Assembly (NCBI GenBank): GCA_937976375.1
Contig: CALJRU010000039.1
Location: forward strand, 1-57,708
Length of the DNA: 57,708 bases
From: an uncultured Peptococcaceae bacterium
GTDB lineage: Bacteria > Bacillota > Peptococcia > Peptococcales > Peptococcaceae
Direction of reading: 5' to 3'
Position numbers and translations under genes: made by a program. How positions within the stretch are numbered: the stretch's first letter is position 1; each line of letters starts with the position of its first letter. Below the pieces are notes generated by a model that had not been told where the DNA came from, did not search any database, and was given only the letters and a program-made list of their open reading frames with translations. Of the stretch, positions 32,942-40,813 are shown one piece after another.

Positions 32942-33203
32942 TGTGGAAAACCTGGTGTGTTCTGTGGATTTCTCTTGGGATTATCATACGATTAGATAGT
33001 TTATTCGTTGTTTTAAGATGTAATGATGTAATTTCTGTGGATAAAGTGGGAGGAAAATCCCAATTTTTCAGAAAGTTTTCCACAGCTTTCGATTTTGTTT
33101 TATGGGGGTAAAAAAATGAATCCACAGTTGTGGAAAGATTTTTCATAGGGACAAAAAAAGACGCTTCGCAATGATTGCGAGGCGTCTTTTCTGTTGTGGA
33201 AAA
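32942..33203. other. Second DnaA-box cluster (no gene)
   Basis: This 368-bp gap holds seven DnaA-box-like 9-mers: TGTGGAAAA 32942-32950, TGTGGATTT 32963-32971, TGTGGATAA (perfect) 33036-33044, TTTTCCACA 33076-33084, GAATCCACA 33118-33126, TGTGGAAAG 33129-33137 and TGTGGAAAA 33195-33203. The density is comparable to oriC, although the site is 28 kb away and about 1 kb from the parS array. I see no DnaA-trio run next to the boxes. A DnaA-titrating or regulatory locus is one reading. Confidence 0.8.
33153..33190. terminator. Bidirectional terminator
   Basis: AAAGACGCTTCGCA / TGCGAGGCGTCTTT (about 33157-33189, one mismatch) with a seven-A run at left and TTTT at right. It ends the sigma/anti-sigma operon and the threonine aldolase gene, which converge. 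Confidence 0.88.
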
Positions 33204-33207
33204 CTTT

Positions 33208-34245
33208 TTAGAGCCAGCGAATGGCACTGACGAGGGCATCGGTTTCCTTTTGGCTGGTGGACCAGCTGGTGCAGAAGCGAATGATGTCGCGGCCGTCGTC
33301 GGTGGTGGCGTAGTGTTCAAAGATGAACGTTTCTGAAAGGCGGGCCTGTTCATCTTCTGTCAGCACGACAAACTGCTGATTGGTGGTGCTGTTGTTATAG
33401 AGTGGGATGCCCTTGCGTTGGAAGGCATCACGAATTTCCATGGCCATAGCATCGGCACGTTCACCGATGCGGTAGTAGTCGCCGTTGGCAAAGAGCGTGA
33501 GGAACTGCAAACCAAGGAGCCAGCCCTTGGCAAGAACAGCGCCATTTTGTTTCATGTAGGTTCGGAAATGGCGTTTGAGGGCGTCGTTGGTGATGACAAG
33601 AGCTTCGCCGAAGAGTGCGCCGCATTTGGTGCCGCCAATGGTGAATACATCGCAGAGTGCAGCCAGATCCCAGAGGGTGACGTCGTTGTTTGCTGCACCG
33701 AGGGCGTAGGCCAGGCGTGCGCCATCGACAAAAAGCAGCAGATCGTGGTCTTCACAGACGTCTTTGATGGCTTGTAGTTCTTCTAAAGTATAGAGGGCAC
33801 CGTATTCGGTTGGCTGTGAAATGTAGACGAGGCGTGGCTCAGTGAGATGTTCTGGTGCACCGCCAGCCTCGTAGGCTTCAACGACGGCGCGCACCTGATC
33901 GGCGCGGAGTTTGCCGTCGGCGTCGCAGGACTGCGCGAGAATTTGATGCCCGGTGTTTTCTACAGAGCCTGCTTCATGTCCGACGATATGACCGGTTTGT
34001 GCGGCGATGACACTTTCGATAGGACGCAGTGCTGCGGCATGAACGATGAAGTTGGCTTGGGTGGCACCTGGCAGAAAATGAATGTCGGCATCTTCCCAGC
34101 CGATTTCGCTGCGCAGGAGATTGGCGGCAGCCTCGCAGGCTTCGTCAGCGCCATAGCCTGGGTAAGAAGTGTCGTTGGTGTTAGCGAGTGCTGTGAGAAT
34201 TTCAGGAATGCAGCCGCGGTTGTAATCATTATTCATTCGGATCAT
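33208..34245 (-). CDS. Low-specificity threonine aldolase-like PLP enzyme
   Basis: 345-residue fold-type I pyridoxal-phosphate enzyme of the threonine aldolase/beta-eliminating lyase family, predicted to cleave L-threonine (or allo-threonine) to glycine and acetaldehyde. The PLP lysine is in FTIGGTKCGALFGEA, with the aspartate in LLLFVDGARLAYAL and the phosphate-binding loop FLPGATQANFIVHAA. ATG 34245 has AAAGGAGACATTC upstream. It is a lone minus-strand gene between two plus-strand units. The exact substrate is not certain. Confidence 0.88.
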   Translation of the reverse strand: MIRMNNDYNRGCIPEILTALANTNDTSYPGYGADEACEAAANLLRSEIGWEDADIHFLPGATQANFIVHAAALRPIESVIAAQTGHIVGHEAGSVENTGHQILAQSCDADGKLRADQVRAVVEAYEAGGAPEHLTEPRLVYISQPTEYGALYTLEELQAIKDVCEDHDLLLFVDGARLAYALGAANNDVTLWDLAALCDVFTIGGTKCGALFGEALVITNDALKRHFRTYMKQNGAVLAKGWLLGLQFLTLFANGDYYRIGERADAMAMEIRDAFQRKGIPLYNNSTTNQQFVVLTEDEQARLSETFIFEHYATTDDGRDIIRFCTSWSTSQKETDALVSAIRWL

Positions 34246-34331
34246 GGTGAATGTCTCCTTTTTTCTTCGTGGTGTTTCGTCTTTTCATTAAGTATAGCCG
34301 TTGCCGCATTGTTTTTCAATTCTCTGGCCAA

Positions 34332-34659
34332 TGTTTCACGTGAAACACGACGGTGAAACGCGACGGCCAATGTTTCACGTGAAACACGACGGTGAAATAT
34401 GACGATCCATGTTTCACGTGAAACACGACGGCGAAACGTGACGACCCATGTTTTACGTGAAACACAATGGTGAAATGTAACGACCAATGTTTCACGTGAA
34501 ACACAACGGCGAAACGTGACGACCAATGTTTCACGTGAAACACGATGGTGAAACGTGATGACCAATGTTTCATGGGAAACATGACGGTGAAACGTGACGA
34601 TCAATGTTTCATGTGAAACACAACGGTGAAATGTGACGACCAATGTTTCACGTGAAACA
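34332..34659. repeat. Tandem array of nine parS sites, 39-bp period
   Basis: The 16-bp palindrome TGTTTCACGTGAAACA, a match to the ParB/Spo0J parS consensus, starts at 34332, 34371, 34410, 34449, 34488, 34527, 34566, 34605 and 34644, exactly 39 bp apart each time. Copies 1, 2, 3, 5, 6 and 9 are perfect; copies 4 and 8 have one mismatch and copy 7 two. Each 23-bp spacer carries a parS half-site (GTGAAA) at a fixed position. It lies in the 623-bp gap upstream of parA. No gene is present; an antisense frame through it is discussed under rejected items. Confidence 0.95.
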
Positions 34660-34835
34660 CAATAGTGAATCTCACATCGCATGGTAATAATAAAATATGG
34701 CGGAAAATGGTGAAGGATTTTCAATGAGAAACCAATATTTTGTAACACTTGCCCTACCATCGTAAAAGGAAAACCTTTATAATAAAGACAGAAAATCATA
34801 AGCATGAAATGGATAACGGTGGTCACATGGAACAT

Positions 34836-34851
34836 TGTTTCACGTGAAACA
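34836..34851. promoter_or_regulatory. parS site at the parA leader
   Basis: A tenth perfect TGTTTCACGTGAAACA, 5 bp before the parA ribosome binding site and 177 bp beyond the array. ParB bound here could control parA-parB transcription. A TATAAT at 34778-34783 without a good -35 is the candidate promoter. Confidence 0.9.
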
Positions 34852-34868
34852 CCAAAAGGAGGGAAAAT

Positions 34869-35630
34869 ATGGGTCTCACAATCGCTCTCGTCAACCAAAA
34901 GGGCGGCGTGGCAAAAACAACCACCGCCATCAACTTGGCGGCGTCTTTGAACAAGAAGAAAAAGAAAGTCCTGCTCGTAGACTTGGACCCACAGGCCAAC
35001 GCCACCAGCGGCATTGGTGTCAACAAAAATGAATTGGAACATTCCATTTATGACTGTCTCATCGGCGATGTGCCAGTGCAAGAGGTGATCCAGCGCACAT
35101 ACCGCCACGGCTTGGATCTTTTGCCATCGAGTATGACGCTGGCAGGTGCGGAACATGAGCTCAGCTATATGGAGGACCGTGGCACGCATTTACGCAGTGT
35201 TTTGGCACCAGTGAAAGAAAACTATGACTATATTCTCATTGACTGCCCACCTTCTCTGGGTATGATTACGATCAATGCACTGAGCGCATCCGATCAGATC
35301 TACGTACCTATTCAGAGTGAGTATTTTGCACTCGAAGGGGTAGAACAGTTGATGCAGACGGTTGCCCTCGTGAAGAAAACCTATAACCCGGAATTGTTTG
35401 TCGGCGGGGTCATCATTACCATGTACGATGGCCGCATGCGTCTGTCGCGCGATGTTGTTGAGACGGTAACGTCAACGTTTGGCGATGTGGTGTTTAAGAC
35501 CATGATCCCACGCAACGTACGTCTGGCGGAAGCGCCAAGCTACGGCCGTGCCATCATCGACTACGAGGCACTCTCGAAAGGTGCCCTCGCCTACAATGCG
35601 CTGGCAAAGGAAGTGATCAAACGTGGCTAA
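34869..35630 (+). CDS. parA: Chromosome partitioning ATPase ParA/Soj
   Basis: Walker-type ATPase that works with ParB-parS in chromosome segregation and in control of DnaA. The 253-residue protein has the deviant Walker A motif QKGGVAKTTTAINLAA (about 9-24), Walker A' LLVDLDPQANATSGIG and Walker B YILIDCPPSLGMIT. ATG 34869 follows AAAAGGAGGG. It overlaps parB by 8 bp. The parS array lies directly upstream. Confidence 0.96.
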   Translation: MGLTIALVNQKGGVAKTTTAINLAASLNKKKKKVLLVDLDPQANATSGIGVNKNELEHSIYDCLIGDVPVQEVIQRTYRHGLDLLPSSMTLAGAEHELSYMEDRGTHLRSVLAPVKENYDYILIDCPPSLGMITINALSASDQIYVPIQSEYFALEGVEQLMQTVALVKKTYNPELFVGGVIITMYDGRMRLSRDVVETVTSTFGDVVFKTMIPRNVRLAEAPSYGRAIIDYEALSKGALAYNALAKEVIKRG

Positions 35631-36579
35631 AGAAAAAAACAAGGGGCTCGGCAAAGGGTTGGGCGCGCTGTTCGGCAGCGATGTGTCGCTGGATGCACTG
35701 ACCCATCCTGTAACAGAAAAGCCCACCGCATCACCTGAAACCGAAGCTGTACAGCAAGCCGTGGCAGAAGCAGGTGGCAGACTGCTGATGATGTCGGTCG
35801 ATAAGATTCAGGAAAACCCATGGCAGCCACGCCGTGATTTTGATGAAGATGCTTTGCTTGATCTCACAGAATCCATCCGCGAAAAAGGCGTGCTTTCTCC
35901 GCTTATCGTCACCGAAAAAGACGGCAAAAATATGCTGGTAGCAGGTGAACGCCGTCTGCGTGCTGCCAAGCAGGCAGGATTGAGCGAAGTGCCTGTGATT
36001 CTGCGCGACTTTAGCGACGAAGAAATCGCGCAGATTGCCTTGATTGAAAACATTCAGCGCGCGGATTTGAACGTCATTGAAGAAGCCAACGGCTATGCGG
36101 CACTTATCAAGACCTATCATTATACACAGCAGCAGCTGGCCGATCTTATGGGCAAGTCGCGGCCATACATCGCCAATATCCTGCGCCTGCTCGATCTGCC
36201 GGAGCCAGTCATGAAGGCCCTGCAGGAAGGAAAAATCAGCGCAGGCCATGCGCGTGCCCTGCTGGCCGTCAAAGATCCGGAGCTGGCTGCCGGCCTCTGC
36301 AGCGATGTCATTGCCCAAGACCTTTCGGTGCGCGCATTGGAACGCATCATTCAGGATCTGCAAAACTTCAGCGATCAATTGGATGGCGATGATAAGAAGA
36401 AATCAAAGAAACAAAATGACATAACCAAGTATCGTGCTCTCTGTGACCAACTGACCGAACGCCTGCAGACAAAGGTACAGGTCAGCGGCAGCGGCAAGCG
36501 TAGTCATCTTGTCATCGACTTTTACAGTGATGAGGATTTGACGCGCATTTTGGATGTCCTTGGCATTGAATTGTATTAG
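35623..36579 (+). CDS. parB: Chromosome partitioning protein ParB/Spo0J
   Basis: CTP-dependent DNA clamp that loads at parS and spreads along DNA. The 318-residue protein begins AKEKNKGLGKGLGALFG, the typical Soj-interacting N-terminus, followed by the CTP-binding ParB/Srx-like domain with QPRRDFDEDALLDL and GERRLRAA (about 105-112), the helix-turn-helix (YTQQQLADLMGKSRPYIANILRLL) and a C-terminal dimer domain. The start is GTG 35623, inside the end of parA, with AAGGAAGTG upstream. Its cognate sites are at 34332-34659 and 34836-34851. No noc paralogue is present in this window. Confidence 0.96.
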   Translation: MAKEKNKGLGKGLGALFGSDVSLDALTHPVTEKPTASPETEAVQQAVAEAGGRLLMMSVDKIQENPWQPRRDFDEDALLDLTESIREKGVLSPLIVTEKDGKNMLVAGERRLRAAKQAGLSEVPVILRDFSDEEIAQIALIENIQRADLNVIEEANGYAALIKTYHYTQQQLADLMGKSRPYIANILRLLDLPEPVMKALQEGKISAGHARALLAVKDPELAAGLCSDVIAQDLSVRALERIIQDLQNFSDQLDGDDKKKSKKQNDITKYRALCDQLTERLQTKVQVSGSGKRSHLVIDFYSDEDLTRILDVLGIELY

Positions 36580-36588
36580 GAGCTGCCT

Positions 36589-37827
36589 ATGAAGAACGCA
36601 AGATCGCTTGCTGTCATTGGCGGCGGTGCTTCTGGCATGGCTGCTGCCATTGAGGCGGCCCATCAAGGGGTGCACGTGGTGCTTTATGAAAGTCAGGCAC
36701 GGCTGGGCCGCAAGCTTCTGGCCACAGGCAACGGCCGCTGCAATTTTTCGCATCAAGGCTTTAACGACAGCAATTATCACGGCACGCACCCACATTTTGT
36801 GCATGATGCATTTACACGGTTTCATGAGGCCGATACACTGGCTTTTTTCGAAACCATCGGATTGGCACACACAGTGGATGGGCGTCATCGCTATTATCCA
36901 GCTTCGCTCCAGGCATCCGCGGTGCTCGATGTACTGCGGCTGGCCTTGGAGGAGGCTGGCGTTGAGGTGCATACCGATGTGCGCATTACAGCTGTGCAGC
37001 CACAGCAAGCAGGTGGTTTTCGCCTGCGCTGGAAAGGCGGCAGTGCTGATGCTGATGCAGTTATAGTTGCCACTGGTGGCGAGGCAGCACCAAAACTTGG
37101 CGGTACGCGCGATGGCTACAAGCTGCTGAGCCAGCTGGGGCATACGATGATCGAGACAGCGCCAGGCATTGTGCAGCTCGTTGGTGATGTATCATCGCTT
37201 AAAGCTGCCAATGGTCTGAAACGTGACGTTCGTCTGACCCTTCGAGGCAACGGCAAGCGCCTGGTGCAGGACAGCGGAGAACTTTTGATTACCAATTATG
37301 GTTTGTCCGGGCCGCCGGTGCTGCAATGCTCCGGCCATGCGGTGCGCGCTTTGGCGCGTGGTGAAAAGGTGCAGGCTGAGATCGATTTCTTCCCAGAACA
37401 GGATCTTGGCACGCTGACGGATGCTTTTTTAGCACGGCACGCGGCTTTGCCAAAGCGGCGCGCGGCGGCTTTCTTTGTCGGTTTGCTGCCACGCTTGCTG
37501 GCGCAGTGTGCGATAAAAGCCTGCGGCATGAAGCCGGAAACCGCTCTTGATCGTGGCAAGCTGACAGCACTCGCACAGCAGCTGCATGCCTGGCGGCTGC
37601 CAGTGAGCGGTTCGCGCAGCTTTGCCGATGCGCAGGTGACACTTGGCGGCATCGATACTGCCGATTTTGACAGCCAGACCATGCAGTCCTGGATGGTGCC
37701 TGGTCTCTATGCCTGTGGGGAAGTGTTGGATATCGACGGTGACTGTGGTGGCTATAATTTGCAATGGGCCTGGTCGTCAGGCCGTTTGGCTGCCATCAGC
37801 GCTGCCGAAGAAATATTAAACAAATAA
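36589..37827 (+). CDS. HI0933/YhiN-type flavoprotein oxidoreductase
   Basis: 412-residue FAD-binding protein of the HI0933-like (BaiN/YhiN) family, whose substrate is generally unknown. The FAD motif is SLAVIGGGASGMAAAIEAAHQGVHVVLYE near the N-terminus, followed by the family signature GRKLLATGNGRCNFSHQ, GGEAAPKLGGTRDGYKLLSQLGH, and a C-terminal GLYACGEVLDIDGDCGGYNLQWAWSSGRLA. ATG 36589 follows TTAGGAGCTG, 9 bp after parB, so it is probably part of the parAB operon. Confidence 0.9.
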   Translation: MKNARSLAVIGGGASGMAAAIEAAHQGVHVVLYESQARLGRKLLATGNGRCNFSHQGFNDSNYHGTHPHFVHDAFTRFHEADTLAFFETIGLAHTVDGRHRYYPASLQASAVLDVLRLALEEAGVEVHTDVRITAVQPQQAGGFRLRWKGGSADADAVIVATGGEAAPKLGGTRDGYKLLSQLGHTMIETAPGIVQLVGDVSSLKAANGLKRDVRLTLRGNGKRLVQDSGELLITNYGLSGPPVLQCSGHAVRALARGEKVQAEIDFFPEQDLGTLTDAFLARHAALPKRRAAAFFVGLLPRLLAQCAIKACGMKPETALDRGKLTALAQQLHAWRLPVSGSRSFADAQVTLGGIDTADFDSQTMQSWMVPGLYACGEVLDIDGDCGGYNLQWAWSSGRLAAISAAEEILNK

Positions 37828-37849
37828 ATAAAGATAAGGAGATGAAAAC

Positions 37850-38542
37850 ATGTCTATGTGGGATATTCTCATCATTGCAGTGATTTGTCTCGCCATTTTT
37901 CGTGGCTACTTTAAGGGCTTGTGCCGCCGTCTGACCGACTGGGTTGGACTGGTGATCGCTTTTATTGCGGCAACCCTTGGTGTCAGCAGTTTGGACGCCT
38001 TTGTGACAAACACGTTCCATGTCAATGGAAAGGAAGAAATCAGCGAGTGGCTAGAGGGGTACTTTGCTTCTCAGGTTGCTTCCAATCCTAACAATCAGCT
38101 GGAAAGCCTCAAGCAGTGGGTCGGTAATCTCTTTTTGCCAGATTCGCTCAAGGAAAGCTTGTACAGCACCATCGATGATTCTGCCAGTGAAATCTATGTC
38201 AGCATTTACAACCAAGTGGCGCGTGTACTCGCCGATCCTCTGTGGCACGTGGTGCTGATTATTCTTGGCACCATCGTGTTCTTTGCACTGCTCATTCTCA
38301 TTGGTGAAGTATGCGGCATCTTTATGCGTCGATTTAGCGTCACGACAATCATTGACCGTTTCCTTGGTGCCATTGCCAGTGGCTTCCTGGTTATGGTGGT
38401 GATTGGCATCTTTACCTCGATTGCTGTCTTCATCGTACCGGAATCGGCTGGCTGGCTTGGCCGTGCGCTCCATGGCAGCTTTATGGGACCGGTGCTGACC
38501 CAGGCCATGGATGTGCTGCTCAAGGGAGGCGTCTTCTTCTAA
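37850..38542 (+). CDS. CvpA-family membrane protein
   Basis: 230-residue membrane protein resembling the CvpA/colicin V production family. There are four hydrophobic segments: about 4-22 (DILIIAVICLAIFRGYFKGL), 28-48, 125-150 (HVVLIILGTIVFFALLILI) and 165-195. The N-terminal motif FRGYFKGL-x-R-x-TDWVG is typical. A central amphipathic region (about 60-115) has no known role. AAGGAGATG precedes the ATG at 37850. It overlaps the radical SAM gene by one base (TAATG). The family is linked to envelope integrity and peptidoglycan-related functions in other bacteria. Confidence 0.8.
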   Translation: MSMWDILIIAVICLAIFRGYFKGLCRRLTDWVGLVIAFIAATLGVSSLDAFVTNTFHVNGKEEISEWLEGYFASQVASNPNNQLESLKQWVGNLFLPDSLKESLYSTIDDSASEIYVSIYNQVARVLADPLWHVVLIILGTIVFFALLILIGEVCGIFMRRFSVTTIIDRFLGAIASGFLVMVVIGIFTSIAVFIVPESAGWLGRALHGSFMGPVLTQAMDVLLKGGVFF

Positions 38543-39504
38543 TGGAGTTGTACTACAACGACTACTCAACTTTTCTCAAGCATTACTATGAGGAGCCTGT
38601 CTATAAGATCCCTGTCAATCTCGCCGGCGGCACCTGTCCCAATCGTGATGGGCGCATTTCCTTCGGCGGCTGCACCTTCTGCGACGATACCGGTTCTGGC
38701 TTTCAATGCCTGCCGGATGATTTGTCCATTCCCGAGCAGATCGCTGAGAACAAGGCCTTTTACAAGCGTCGTTTCAAATGCGAGCACTTTATCGTTTATT
38801 TGCAGACGTTTTCCAACACCTACATGCCGCTGTCGCGGTTTAAGCGTGTTATCGAAGCTGCCACTGCCGATCCGTCGGTGGTGGGGCTGTCGGTGTCGAC
38901 GCGGCCCGACCTTGTCCATCCTGCCTATCTTGAGGCTTTGATGGAACTGCGCGAACGCCGCGGTGGTTTGGATATTGACATCGAACTGGGTTTGCAGACG
39001 GTCAATTACCACACCCTCGAAGCCGTCAACCGTGGGCACACACTGGCTGCTTTTGTGGACGCCGTGCCGCGCATTCGTGCCTGCGATTTTTCAACCTGTG
39101 CCCATGTCATTCTCAATCTGCCTGGTGACGACAGCCTCGATGCCATTGAAACGGCGCGCATGCTGTCGGCCCTGCATGTGGACATGGTCAAGCTCCATTC
39201 GCTCTACATCGTTGGCGGCACAAAGCTCGCACGTCAATATGTGCTGGGCGATTTTGACATGATCAGCCTTGATGAGTACGTTGGCCGTGTCGTGGATTTT
39301 CTGGAATACCTTGATCCAAAGATCATCATTCAGCGGCTTGTTGGCAAAGGCCCTCAGGAAAATTTGATTTTCTGCAACTGGGAAACTTCCTGGTGGAAAA
39401 TCAAAGATGCCATCAATGAAGAATTTGAGCGTCGCGGCAGTTTTCAGGGCAGCCGATTCAACTACTTGGGTGGTGCCATCATTGATGACTTGGCGGCGCA
39501 GTAA
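38542..39504 (+). CDS. Radical SAM protein, YhcC/TIGR01212 type
   Basis: 320-residue radical SAM protein. The cluster cysteines are in NLAGGTCPNRDGRISFGGCTFC (C-x11-C-x2-C), the longer spacing typical of the YhcC/YtqA family rather than C-x3-C-x2-C. Also present are LQTFSNTYMPLSRFK, GLSVSTRPDLV, LQTVNYHTLEAVNRGH, and the C-terminal KIIIQRLVGKGP. It probably acts on RNA or a protein, but the substrate is not known. The ATG shares its A with the cvpA-like stop codon, so the genes are translationally coupled. Confidence 0.9.
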   Translation: MELYYNDYSTFLKHYYEEPVYKIPVNLAGGTCPNRDGRISFGGCTFCDDTGSGFQCLPDDLSIPEQIAENKAFYKRRFKCEHFIVYLQTFSNTYMPLSRFKRVIEAATADPSVVGLSVSTRPDLVHPAYLEALMELRERRGGLDIDIELGLQTVNYHTLEAVNRGHTLAAFVDAVPRIRACDFSTCAHVILNLPGDDSLDAIETARMLSALHVDMVKLHSLYIVGGTKLARQYVLGDFDMISLDEYVGRVVDFLEYLDPKIIIQRLVGKGPQENLIFCNWETSWWKIKDAINEEFERRGSFQGSRFNYLGGAIIDDLAAQ

Positions 39505-39558
39505 AGGCGTCGTGGTATAAACAATCGTTCATTTTACTGACAAAGGTGGTGTTATCAC

Positions 39559-40482
39559 ATGATCGGATTGTTGCTCGCATCTTCTGACCCATCGCTGGTC
39601 GATGATGTTGCCGATTCGGCAACGGAGACGGCAGAGACAGTGGCAGACAGTGCTGTGGATCAGCTGCAGCAAATGGGCGACTTCTTTTCAATTTTTAACC
39701 TCAACAACATTCTCGGCATCGGGGTGCGCATTCTCGTGATCGTTCTCGCTCTTGGCCTTGCGTATCGCGGTATACGCATCCTGGTCAACCGTGCTTATGA
39801 AGCACGCTATAAAGTGGGCCGTATGAGTGAAGACAACCTTAAACAGTTGGAAACTTCCCGACGTATGGTCATCAGTGTTATCTTTTACATGTTCATCATC
39901 ATCGGTGTGATGGCGATTTTGAGCATTTTCGGCTTCGATGTACGCGCACTGGCGGCATCTGCCGGGATTGCCGGTGCTGCGTTGGTGTACATCAGTCAGA
40001 ATGTCATACTCGACTGGATCAACGGCATCTTCATTCTCGTGGAGCGTCAGTTCAGCGTCGGTGACTACGTCAAGATTGCAGAGTTCTGCGGTGAAGTGCA
40101 GAGCATCACCATCCGTCACACCGTCATCAAGACCGACTTTAACGAGACGGTCAGCATTCCAAATGGCGACATCAACATTGTTGTCAATTACACGCAGAAC
40201 CCGGTAACAGAGTTCTTTGACGTGCGCGTGCACGATGCGTCGCGTCTCGATGAAGGCAAGGAAGCGCTGAATAAAGCCTGCGCCATTGTTAACCACAAAT
40301 TTGAAAAAGAACTGGTGCAGCCATGTCGTTTATTGGGTGTGCAGGAAATCATTGGTACCGGTGCCACGGTGCGCCTGGCGTTTCAGAGCGCCAAAGGCGA
40401 CACCTATCCGATTCTGCGCAGTCTGCGTGAAGAATGCATTCATGCACTCACTGCCGTTGGCCTGCAGCAGCAGATCAGCTGA
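39559..40482 (+). CDS. mscS: Small-conductance mechanosensitive channel (MscS family)
   Basis: 307-residue MscS-family channel that opens under membrane tension. There are three membrane helices (about 50-75, 100-130 and 135-155), the last with the Gly/Ala-rich pore helix (ALAASAGIAGAALVYISQNVILDWINGIFILVE), then the beta domain (FSVGDYVKIAEFCGEVQSITIRHTVI) and the cytosolic C-terminal cage. An N-terminal acidic, serine- and threonine-rich segment of about 40 residues is extra. AAAGGTGGTG precedes ATG 39559. The DUF951 gene follows 23 bp later, a frequent neighbour of mscS near parB in Bacillota. Confidence 0.9.
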   Translation: MIGLLLASSDPSLVDDVADSATETAETVADSAVDQLQQMGDFFSIFNLNNILGIGVRILVIVLALGLAYRGIRILVNRAYEARYKVGRMSEDNLKQLETSRRMVISVIFYMFIIIGVMAILSIFGFDVRALAASAGIAGAALVYISQNVILDWINGIFILVERQFSVGDYVKIAEFCGEVQSITIRHTVIKTDFNETVSIPNGDINIVVNYTQNPVTEFFDVRVHDASRLDEGKEALNKACAIVNHKFEKELVQPCRLLGVQEIIGTGATVRLAFQSAKGDTYPILRSLREECIHALTAVGLQQQIS

Positions 40483-40505
40483 GTGCTTGCGAAAGGAGAA
40501 TTGCT

Positions 40506-40718
40506 ATGCCCATGAAACTGGCCCTTGGCGATATTGTGGAGCTGAAAAAACCGCACCCTTGCGGTTCGAAAGAATTTGAGATCACCCGTGTTGGCATGGA
40601 TTTTCGCATCCGCTGCTGTGGCTGCGGCCACGAAGCATGGATCCCTCGTGTCAAGTTGGAACGGGCCATTCGCAAAGTTGTCAGCACCGCTGCGCCGGAG
40701 GACGAAGAAAAGAATTAA
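40506..40718 (+). CDS. DUF951 family protein
   Basis: 70-residue protein with the DUF951 pattern: LGDIVELKKPHPCGSKEFEITRVGMDFRIRC-x2-C (Cys in HPCG and CCGCG), probably a small zinc-binding or OB-like fold. The start is ATG 40506 after GAAAGGAGAATT; an upstream in-frame extension lies in the mscS gene. Function unknown. It is the last gene of the long parA-to-DUF951 transcription unit. Confidence 0.85.
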   Translation: MPMKLALGDIVELKKPHPCGSKEFEITRVGMDFRIRCCGCGHEAWIPRVKLERAIRKVVSTAAPEDEEKN

Positions 40719-40719
40719 C

Positions 40720-40799
40720 GAATAAAAATAAAAGCGCTCTTATTTTAAGAGCGCTAAAAAAGGGGACAGCGGCCGCCGGGCGGTCCTGCTGTCCCCTTT
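40720..40799. terminator. Two back-to-back hairpins between converging genes
   Basis: Hairpin 1: AGCGCTCTTA (40733-40742) / TAAGAGCGCT (40746-40755), T-rich on the minus side. Hairpin 2: AAAGGGGACAGC (40759-40770) / GCTGTCCCCTTT (40788-40799), followed on the minus strand by six Ts. Both suit termination of the 41890 minus-strand gene; hairpin 2 may also stop plus-strand transcription. Confidence 0.8.
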
Positions 40800-40813
40800 G
40801 TGTTTCGGGATCA

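Noticed and set aside
33001..33060. A second replication origin at the 33-kb DnaA-box cluster
   Set aside because: No DnaA-trio run or clear AT-rich unwinding element next to the boxes, and a complete oriC exists at dnaA.
34332..34659. CRISPR array
   Set aside because: The repeats are near-regular, but spacers are themselves repeated and the repeat unit is the parS palindrome; no cas genes are present.
34242..35189. Minus-strand open frame of 315 codons with a 13-residue repeat (VSRETL-type) across the parS array and parA
   Set aside because: The repeat arises because the 39-bp DNA unit is a multiple of three and the palindrome forces the same codons. It lacks a ribosome binding site, is antisense to parA, and the DNA palindrome fully explains the pattern.
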